64,000 nucleotides of DNA. Origin: Thiotrichaceae bacterium. Its GTDB lineage: Bacteria; Pseudomonadota; Gammaproteobacteria; Thiotrichales; Thiotrichaceae. The translations under genes were made by a program, and so were the position numbers. The notes below the pieces were generated by a model. The model worked only from the letters and a program-made list of their open reading frames with translations. It was not told the DNA's origin and did no database searches. Below are positions 57,853 to 64,000 of the stretch, piece after piece. The DNA is taken from positions 1 to 64,000 of the forward strand of contig JALSLX010000058.1 of NCBI GenBank assembly GCA_026988095.1, read 5' to 3'. Each line of letters starts with the position of its first letter. The stretch's first letter is position 1.

Positions 57853-58461
57853 ATGACAAAATTATTTGATAAAGCCATCGAGTTATACGACGCAGCCAAC
57901 AGCAAAGACCCTAATATGGTCAAAGATGAAAATGGCAATGATGTGCCAAAAGAGCTTATCTACTCTCACAGAATGTTAGACATGATCAACCGTTATTTAC
58001 CTGATGCTGATGAGGTGGCAAAGCTTTCTGTTGCCGCGCAACACATCCAACGCTGGACATCACCTCGTAGTGATTACCCGATGAATCGTAAAGGCTATCA
58101 CCAATGGCGCACCCGTCTTTATGGCTACCATGCAGAAACTGCCACTGCAATTTTAGAAGAAGTCGGTTATGACGAAGATACCATTGCACGTGTAAAACTT
58201 GCTATCGGCAAAAAAGATTTAAAAAACAACAAAGATACTCAAATACTTGAAGATGTTGCTGCACTGACTTTTATTGAGCACTACATGACAGCAATGTATG
58301 AAAACTTCCCTCAGTATGATGAAGAAAAATGGATTGATATTATTATCCGCACATGGAAAAAGATGTCAGCCGATGCCCAAGCATTCGCATTATCTGGTGA
58401 TTTAAAACTACCTGCAGATTTAGTACCTGTCATTCAAAAGGCTCTGGCTAAAGCTGGTTAA
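57853..58461 (+). CDS. DUF4202 family protein
   Basis: The 202-residue helical protein has family features: YSHRMLDMINRYLPDADE, SVAAQHIQRWTSPRSDYPMNRKGYHQWR, GYHAETA and TFIEHYM. The spaced His/Asp residues look like an HD-type metal site, but catalysis is not shown. GGGGAAA precedes the ATG. Confidence 0.85.
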   Translation: MTKLFDKAIELYDAANSKDPNMVKDENGNDVPKELIYSHRMLDMINRYLPDADEVAKLSVAAQHIQRWTSPRSDYPMNRKGYHQWRTRLYGYHAETATAILEEVGYDEDTIARVKLAIGKKDLKNNKDTQILEDVAALTFIEHYMTAMYENFPQYDEEKWIDIIIRTWKKMSADAQAFALSGDLKLPADLVPVIQKALAKAG

Positions 58462-58508
58462 TAATCCTTTTAACCCTCAAAACACACTAAAAATCACTAA
58501 TTTTGTAT

Positions 58509-58580
58509 ACCACCCCCCCTCTTTTTCGATGATTTGTACGTTATTTAGAACACAAATCATCGAAAAAGAGGGGGGGTGGT
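58509..58580. repeat. C7/G7 palindromic element (family A, copy 6)
   Basis: Perfect 29-base arms (ACCACCCCCCCTCTTTTTCG plus ATGATTTGT, and complement) surround 14 bases. It lies between convergent genes and could act as a bidirectional stop. Confidence 0.93.
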
Positions 58581-58596
58581 CTATTAAAAAGACGTT

Positions 58597-58797
58597 TTAA
58601 GCCTGTTTTCTTAGCTCTGTCACACTTTTTCCTGCTATTCCCCAGTTATCGGTATCTACTTCATCAATTACAACGAGTAATGATGTGGGGTCTTTACCTA
58701 AAACATCCACTAATAGTTGAGTTGCACCTTCTATAAGCTGTTGTTTTTGCTCCTTAGTCGCACCTTCTTTGGTTATTTTGATATTTACGTATGGCAT
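58597..58797 (-). CDS. 4-oxalocrotonate tautomerase family protein
   Basis: The 66-residue protein starts MPYVNIKITKEG; Pro2 becomes the N-terminal catalytic base after Met removal. The VVIDEVDTDNWGIAGKSV block is standard for small 4-OT-like tautomerases. Substrate unknown. Separated from the next gene by ten bases. Confidence 0.92.
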   Translation of the reverse strand: MPYVNIKITKEGATKEQKQQLIEGATQLLVDVLGKDPTSLLVVIDEVDTDNWGIAGKSVTELRKQA

Positions 58798-58807
58798 ATT
58801 ATTAATC

Positions 58808-59497
58808 CTATAAAAGTCTCATTTGAATAAGCTGATAGGTCTCAAGACTCGTCAGCGTATCAATAAATTGACGGGCATCTGGGGTGAAAAACCACAAAAA
58901 CACGAGGCTTACAATTATCACTGCGCTACTTATCTTCTCTTGAAAATCAAATAACTTTAAAGCTGTTCCAAAAGAACGTTTGAGTCGATGACCCATAAAA
59001 TCTACGCTATAAATTTCATCTAAGATTAAGTGTAGAATAAAACCAAGAAAAACAAACAACCCAATCAACCATGCAATAAACGGCGATTTTGCAAAAAAAT
59101 GGTAACTTAGTGATGAGGCAATAAAACAGAAAAGTAATGCCACTGCGATAGAGTGGATAGACCCTCGATGTACTGTAAAATTCTGAAACAATGCCCAAAT
59201 GGGAAAACGCACAAACAAATAAATACCCAAGCCTGCCCCCCAAAGCTCAATAATAGAAAGATCATTTTCGGCTGAAAAAACCCAAAGAAAAGCAACTACT
59301 ATTCCCAACAATGAGAACAAGATGCGACTCGGATGAGAATAGTGCAAGTCAATATCTGGCAAAATCCCTCCAAGCACACCTACGGATGCTAACAACAGCG
59401 CATCATTCGCATCAACAAAACCGACTTGCAGACAAAGAGTAGCGAGCATTCCCGAACCGACAGCCGCTACGCCTAAGTGTGTGTTGAAATTTGCCAT
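58808..59497 (-). CDS. YdjM-like membrane-bound metal-dependent hydrolase (DUF457)
   Basis: The 229-residue membrane protein has about six helices and the His/Asp motifs of the family: NFNTHLGVA near the N terminus, GILPDIDLHYSHPSR (about 44-58), VHRGSIHSI and LHLILDEIYSVD. E. coli YdjM is LexA-regulated; I see no clear LexA box. Probably one unit with the tautomerase. Confidence 0.88.
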   Translation of the reverse strand: MANFNTHLGVAAVGSGMLATLCLQVGFVDANDALLLASVGVLGGILPDIDLHYSHPSRILFSLLGIVVAFLWVFSAENDLSIIELWGAGLGIYLFVRFPIWALFQNFTVHRGSIHSIAVALLFCFIASSLSYHFFAKSPFIAWLIGLFVFLGFILHLILDEIYSVDFMGHRLKRSFGTALKLFDFQEKISSAVIIVSLVFLWFFTPDARQFIDTLTSLETYQLIQMRLL

Positions 59498-59508
59498 TAT
59501 TGTTTGCC

Positions 59509-59583
59509 CGTCATTCCCGAATGCTTTTATCGGGAATCTCCTTGATAGCCACAGATCCCCGAGAAAAGCATTCGAGGATGACG
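59509..59583. repeat. CGTCATTCCCGAATGC inverted repeat, copy 2
   Basis: CGTCATTCCCGAATGCTTTT at the left is complemented by GAAAAGCATTCGAGGATGACG at the right; internal CGGGAATC and GATCCCCG also pair. Related to the CGTCATTCCCG repeat at 38393. It separates divergent genes. Confidence 0.85.
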
Positions 59584-59662
59584 TGTTATTGTTGTAGAAA
59601 AGTCTCTATTTGTTCATCATTTTACTTCTATACTTACGCCATTCATAGCGAGAAAAAACAGT

Positions 59663-60802
59663 ATGCCAACCATCACCAATATCCACGATTTACAACGCTT
59701 GTTTAAAAAGCGTGTACCCAAAATGTTCCATGATTATGTGCATTCTGGCTCATGGACGGAAAGTACCTATCGCGCCAATGAAACTGACTTTGAAAAAATA
59801 AAATTTCGCCAACGTGTTGCGGTAGATATGAGCAACCGTTCTCTCGAAACGACCATGATTGGGCAAAAAGTCAGTATGCCCGTTGCCATTGCACCTACAG
59901 GGTTAACAGGAATGCTGTATGCCGATGGTGAAATGCTCGGCGCAATAGCGGCAGAGGCAATGGGCGTGCCGTTTACGTTATCAACCATGAGTGTTTGCTC
60001 AATTGAAGATGTTGCCAGCGTCACGACTAAGCCATTTTGGTTTCAACTTTATGTCATGAAAGATCGTAGTTTTGTAGAAAATTTAATTGATCGCGCAAAA
60101 GCCGCAAACTGTTCTGCCCTTGTACTTACGCTTGATTTACAAATTTTAGGACAACGCCATAAAGATATTAAGAATGGCTTATCTGTTCCGCCTAAAATGA
60201 CTGCTTCACAAATTTATAATATGGCAATTAAACCAGCTTGGTGCATGAATATGCTCACCACTAAACGCCATAGTTTTCGCAATATCGAAGGCCATGTAAA
60301 AGATGCGACTGATTTATCATCCTTGAGTGTTTGGACACAAAAACAGTTTGAAGATAAATTATCGTGGGATGACATTGAGTGGATAAAACAAAAATGGGGT
60401 GGTCCACTTATCTTAAAAGGCATTCTAGATGTGGAAGATGCCAAGCTTGCCGTGAAATCAGGAGCTGATGCGATTATTGTTTCTAATCATGGCGGACGAC
60501 AATTAGATGGTGCGCGCTCATCCATTGATATTTTGCCAGAAATTGTTGATGCGGTAGGTGATCAAATAGAAATCCATATGGATGGTGGTATTCGTTCTGG
60601 TCAAGATGCTTTAAAAGCTGTTTCATTAGGCGCAAAAGGTGTTTATATAGGGCGACCTTTTCTTTATGGCTTAGGCGCTATGGGGCAAAAAGGTGTGACA
60701 ACTGCGTTAGAAATTATCCGTAATGAAATGGATATTAGTATGGCTTTTTGTGGTGAGAGAGATATAAATATAATGAACCGAAATCATCTTTATCTAAGTT
60801 AA
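59663..60802 (+). CDS. lldD: FMN-dependent alpha-hydroxy-acid oxidase/dehydrogenase (LldD type)
   Basis: The 379-residue TIM-barrel enzyme has Lys252 (LILKGI), the catalytic His276 and Arg279 in SNHGGRQLDGA, and the FMN loop HMDGGIRSGQD. It oxidises a 2-hydroxy acid, most likely L-lactate. Glycolate is an alternative of interest next to a RuBisCO pathway. The symbol follows the closest well-known family, not a shown substrate. Confidence 0.85.
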   Translation: MPTITNIHDLQRLFKKRVPKMFHDYVHSGSWTESTYRANETDFEKIKFRQRVAVDMSNRSLETTMIGQKVSMPVAIAPTGLTGMLYADGEMLGAIAAEAMGVPFTLSTMSVCSIEDVASVTTKPFWFQLYVMKDRSFVENLIDRAKAANCSALVLTLDLQILGQRHKDIKNGLSVPPKMTASQIYNMAIKPAWCMNMLTTKRHSFRNIEGHVKDATDLSSLSVWTQKQFEDKLSWDDIEWIKQKWGGPLILKGILDVEDAKLAVKSGADAIIVSNHGGRQLDGARSSIDILPEIVDAVGDQIEIHMDGGIRSGQDALKAVSLGAKGVYIGRPFLYGLGAMGQKGVTTALEIIRNEMDISMAFCGERDINIMNRNHLYLS

Positions 60803-60880
60803 TGCTAATTATTAAATTATAATGACTATAGGTTAGACTTATGTCATAGTTGTTGATATTTATCAATAACTACTAGCCAT

Positions 60881-61336
60881 ATGCCACGCAATACACCACT
60901 TGCATACTCCTACAACCCTGATCTCATTAATCTGCTAGGAGCAGAACATCAAGAATTAGGAGCTGACTGCGATCTAATCTTTAGATATATCAAAAATAAA
61001 GATTTTGATGAGTTAAATAAGGCTTTTAATCGATTCTCATCGCTTTTACAAACACACTGGGCAAATGAACGAAAAATGTATACCTATTTAGATCTTGTTG
61101 TAAGTAAGTGTGATGGAAGATACAAAGATACACGCACTGAAATGCGCGCAATTGCCTCCTCAATAAATTCAACAATTAATTTACATACGAACATCCCCAT
61201 TAATAAATCAACCTTAAAAGACTTTAAAAAAGATTTTTCAATTCTCACCAAAGCATTGATTGGCCGAATACGCTATGAAGAAAAATATTTATTTAAAGAA
61301 TATGATGAGTATTTTGATAACAATAAAACGTCCTAG
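60881..61336 (+). CDS. Hemerythrin-like helical-bundle protein
   Basis: The 151-residue protein has the layout of HHE-domain proteins: His23 (GAEHQELG), His59 and Glu63 (THWANERKM), His102, and RIRYEEKYLF (129-138) with Glu133/134. In the last motif typical members have a His where this has Arg129, so one iron ligand may be missing. No ribosome-binding site is obvious; start at 60881 is the first ATG. Confidence 0.72.
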   Translation: MPRNTPLAYSYNPDLINLLGAEHQELGADCDLIFRYIKNKDFDELNKAFNRFSSLLQTHWANERKMYTYLDLVVSKCDGRYKDTRTEMRAIASSINSTINLHTNIPINKSTLKDFKKDFSILTKALIGRIRYEEKYLFKEYDEYFDNNKTS

Positions 61337-61392
61337 AAGGATTCACAATACATCCATGTCTTAGCGCAAAGGTGATTGAACATTTACTCTCT

Positions 61393-62184
61393 CTATAAAT
61401 TTCGATACTCACTAATCACTGGCGCATGATCAGAGGGACGCTCCCAACCACGTGGTTCAGGATCTACATAGCTTGCGATACATTGTTCTGCCAATAATGA
61501 ACTGGATAAGATCAGGTCAATTCGTAAACCCATATTTTTATCAAAGCCCCCACTACGGTAATCCCACCAACTATAGGTTTGATCCTCTTGCTCAAACATT
61601 CGAAAAGAATCGACAAAGCCAATATCGAGTATTTTCTGCAAAGCATTGCGCTCAGGTGTTGAGCAGAGAATACGCTCATGCCAGTTTTTAGGGTTATGCA
61701 CATCGCGGTCTTTGGGGGCGATATTAAAATCACCTAGGATGACAAACTTAGCATATTCCTTAGCCTGCTCTTCAATCCATGCGGTGACTTTTTCTAGCCA
61801 ATCGAGCTTATAAGCAAATTTCTCTGACCCAACTTCAGAGCCGTTTACCACGTATAAATCTAAGATGCGGATACCATTTACCGTTGCTGCTAAGATGCGT
61901 CGTTGTGGGTCATCTAAATTTGGTAAATCAAATACAACATCCTCAATCAATAGGTTTTCTTTACACAGTAGCGCGACACCGTTATAGGTTTTTTGCCCTG
62001 AATAAACGACTTGATAACCTGCTGCTTCAATTTCTTCTTGAGGGAAGTTTTCGTCGATACATTTGGTTTCTTGCAAAACTAATATATCAACCTCTGTTTT
62101 TTCTAACCATTGCAAAACATGTGGCAAACGCACTTTGAGAGAGTTGACATTCCAACTGGCTATTTTGAAGGGTGTTGCTTGCAT
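61393..62184 (-). CDS. xthA: Exodeoxyribonuclease III
   Basis: The 263-residue Mg-dependent AP endonuclease/3'-exonuclease has KIASWNVNSLKVRLPHV, LQETKC (metal Glu), VLGDFNIAPKDRDVHNPK, GFVDSFRM and SDHAPVI (catalytic Asp-His) motifs. It acts in base-excision repair. It follows a repeat-containing gap downstream of prlC. Confidence 0.95.
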   Translation of the reverse strand: MQATPFKIASWNVNSLKVRLPHVLQWLEKTEVDILVLQETKCIDENFPQEEIEAAGYQVVYSGQKTYNGVALLCKENLLIEDVVFDLPNLDDPQRRILAATVNGIRILDLYVVNGSEVGSEKFAYKLDWLEKVTAWIEEQAKEYAKFVILGDFNIAPKDRDVHNPKNWHERILCSTPERNALQKILDIGFVDSFRMFEQEDQTYSWWDYRSGGFDKNMGLRIDLILSSSLLAEQCIASYVDPEPRGWERPSDHAPVISEYRNL

Positions 62185-62256
62185 ATTCGTTATCCAAATT
62201 TTATAGGGCGTTTAACTTTTTTATTAACAAAAGGAACTGTTTGAAGAAAAATAAAA

Positions 62257-62297
62257 GTTCCCTCTCTCCAACTCTCTCCCTGCTAGGGAGAGAGGGC
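62257..62297. repeat. CCCTCTCTCC/GGGAGAGAGGG palindromic repeat, copy 4
   Basis: TTCCCTCTCTCCAACTC is followed by TCTCCCTGCTAGGGAGAGA and GGG. It contains the same CTGCTAGG centre as copies at 26573 and 55493. It lies in the prlC-xthA gap. Confidence 0.7.
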
Positions 62298-62348
62298 TAA
62301 AACAAAGTAATATTTCAGCCCTCGTTATTAAAGAAGAAGTTTATAGCT

Positions 62349-64000
62349 TTAAGCCGCCAATCCAGAATGCTTTAGTAAAGCATCCACGCTTGGCTCTCTA
62401 CCACGGAAAGCTTTAAAAGATTCCATCGCCGTGCGCGAGCCACCAACCTCTAATACTTCTTTAAGAAAGGACTCTCCCACTTCAGGATTAAACAAACCTT
62501 CTTCTTCAAAGCGCGCAAACGCATCGGCAGATAAAACCTCTGCCCATTTATAACTGTAATAACCTGCCGCATAACCACCCGCAAAAATATGCGAAAAACC
62601 ATGTTGAAAACGGTTGAACTTCGGCGGGATAACAACGGCAATCTGTTTACGTGTTTCATCTAATACCGTTTGGATTTTCTCAGCAGAATTAATGTTTGGA
62701 TCACCATGAATCTTCATATCAAAAATTGAGAATTCTAATTGACGCACCATGCCCATTGCTGTTTGAAAGTGCCTTGCGGCTTGCATCTTATCAAATAAAT
62801 CATCGGGGATTTTTTCACCCGTTTCATAATGTGCCGCAAACATATCGAGTGCTTCACGCTGCCAACACCAGTTTTCCATAAACTGACTAGGGAGCTCTAC
62901 CGCATCCCACTCCACACCTGAAATACCAGAAATATCTAAATATTCCACTTTGCTCATCATGTGGTGCAAGCCGTGCCCAAATTCATGAAATAGGGTGATG
63001 ACTTCATCATGCGTAAATAGCGCAGGTTTACCGCCAGCTGGTGGTGCTGAATTACAGGTCATAAACGCAACGGGGGTTTGTAACTCATCGCCCATTCTAA
63101 AACGGCTACAAAAATCAGCCATCCATGCACCACCACGTTTGTGTTGGCGTGCGTATAAGTCTAAATAGAAACGTGCCTTTAAGTTTTTGTTTTCATCATA
63201 AATTTCAAAAAATCGTACATCATCATGCCAGCTTTTAACCGATGTGTTTTGTTTGATAGATACTTTATAAAGCTTCTCAACCAATTCAAACAAACCGTCT
63301 AAAACATTATCGACAGAGAAGTAGGGTTTTAAATCTTCATCACTAATCGCATAGCGTTGTTGCTTTAGTTTTTCGCTTGCGTAGCCCACATCCCATGCTT
63401 GTAAGTCTTTAATACCTAGTTCTTTTTCAGCAAATTCTGATAGCTCTTGGAATTCTTTTTTAGCAAAAGGTAATGATTTTTCTGCCAGCTCATCAAGAAA
63501 GCCTAAAACCTGTTCGGGAGAATCTGCCATTTTTGTATCTAGCGATAAATCAGCGTAGCTATCAAAACCTAACAATGCTGCTTTCTCTTGGCGTAGTTGT
63601 AAAATCTTGCCCATATTCTCGCTGTTATCTAACTTCGCATCACCTTGATCAGAAGCGCGTGTACTGTAAGCGCGATAAACTTCTTCACGCAAGCTTTGAT
63701 CATCAGCGTAAGTCATCACGGCATAATACGACGGGAAATCAAGTGTCAGTAACCAACCTGATAAATCGCGTTGTTTTGCAGCTTCTTCTGCTTGTTCAAT
63801 GGCGCTTTCTGGTAAACCTGCTAAGGCAGAAATATCATCAATCTCTTTCGTCCATGCGTTATTAGCATCCAGCACATTATCCGAATATTTTGAGGTTAGC
63901 GTTGAAAGCTTTGTGCTTATTTCAGCGTAGCGTTTCTTTTTATCATCCGATAAATCTACACCCGACAGACGAAAACCTTTAAGCGTATTCTCTAAACTTT
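62349..64000 (-). CDS. prlC: Oligopeptidase A, partial at window end
   Basis: About 550 C-terminal residues of an M3-family zinc metallopeptidase are visible; the frame runs open through 64000 so the start is outside. The zinc site HEFGHGLHHM lies around 62966-62995 with the downstream ligand Glu in GVEWDAVELPSQFMENW. ADFCSRFRMGDELQTPVAF and FNRFQHGFSHIFAGGYAAGYYSY (in outline) are typical of PrlC/OpdA. It degrades small peptides, including cleaved signal peptides. Confidence 0.95.
   Translation of the reverse strand, partial: SLENTLKGFRLSGVDLSDDKKKRYAEISTKLSTLTSKYSDNVLDANNAWTKEIDDISALAGLPESAIEQAEEAAKQRDLSGWLLTLDFPSYYAVMTYADDQSLREEVYRAYSTRASDQGDAKLDNSENMGKILQLRQEKAALLGFDSYADLSLDTKMADSPEQVLGFLDELAEKSLPFAKKEFQELSEFAEKELGIKDLQAWDVGYASEKLKQQRYAISDEDLKPYFSVDNVLDGLFELVEKLYKVSIKQNTSVKSWHDDVRFFEIYDENKNLKARFYLDLYARQHKRGGAWMADFCSRFRMGDELQTPVAFMTCNSAPPAGGKPALFTHDEVITLFHEFGHGLHHMMSKVEYLDISGISGVEWDAVELPSQFMENWCWQREALDMFAAHYETGEKIPDDLFDKMQAARHFQTAMGMVRQLEFSIFDMKIHGDPNINSAEKIQTVLDETRKQIAVVIPPKFNRFQHGFSHIFAGGYAAGYYSYKWAEVLSADAFARFEEEGLFNPEVGESFLKEVLEVGGSRTAMESFKAFRGREPSVDALLKHSGLAA

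Overview
The window is a 64 kb chromosomal segment of an AT-rich (about 40% GC by eye) gammaproteobacterium that looks autotrophic and nitrogen-scavenging. Evidence for this is a form II RuBisCO with cbbR, cbbQ and cbbO, a Calvin/glycolysis gene run (tkt-gap-pgk-pyk-fba), a urea transporter plus urease operon, NtrB/NtrC with glnK-amtB, and gammaproteobacterial Tol-Pal, PilS/PilR, metK-ahcY-metF and prlC genes. A relative of the sulfur-oxidising or methylotrophic Thiotrichales-like lineages is plausible, but no gene here proves the energy source. I see no prophage, transposase, integrase or CRISPR array.

Layout. 188-11926 (minus strand): one long urea locus, urtABCDE, a small membrane protein, ureD, ureA, ureB, ureC, a gamma-glutamylcyclotransferase-like gene, ureE, ureF, ureG. 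It starts from a sigma-54 type promoter and has a terminator-like hairpin between urtA and urtB. 12095-15304 (minus): esterase, ntrC, ntrB. 15416-17335 (plus): an NtrC site and sigma-54 promoter driving glnK-amtB. 17336-22474 (plus): a 600-base region of hairpins, lptM-like lipoprotein, lysA, purC, an orphan gspC and apbE. 22599-30171 (minus): fba, pyk, pgk, gap, tkt. 30495-36977: cbbM, divergent cbbR, then cbbQ, cbbO and an unknown gene. 37121-40936: metK and ahcY, each behind an SAH riboswitch, then metF. 41001-45485: queA, tRNA-Leu(CAA), a MaoC-like protein, small conserved genes and sucCD. 45658-48953: a small zinc-ribbon membrane protein, pilS, pilR. 49007-50007: a DsbA-like protein and a lipoprotein. 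50129-56082 (minus): ybgC-tolQRAB-pal-cpoB. 56150-64000: CZB-domain protein, EamA exporter, DUF4202, tautomerase, YdjM-like protein, lldD-type oxidase, hemerythrin-like protein, xthA and a prlC gene cut by the window end.

How the genes fit together. Urea is imported, split to ammonia and CO2, and assimilation is controlled by NtrBC/PII; the same sigma-54 logic is visible at urtA and glnK. The CO2 side is served by CbbM with its CbbQ/CbbO activase and the Calvin-cycle enzymes. The metK-ahcY-metF block is the activated methyl cycle, read through SAH sensing.

The most unusual material is noncoding. At least five families of palindromic repeats occupy almost every sizeable gap, often inside operons. 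One family (a 30-base arm with a C7/G7 run) has entered protein-coding sequence: it forms the last 11 codons and stop of queA and lies inside the signal-peptide region of tolB. Another family supplies the stop codon of gap. A further two-hairpin family sits in the leaders of both glnK and cbbQ.
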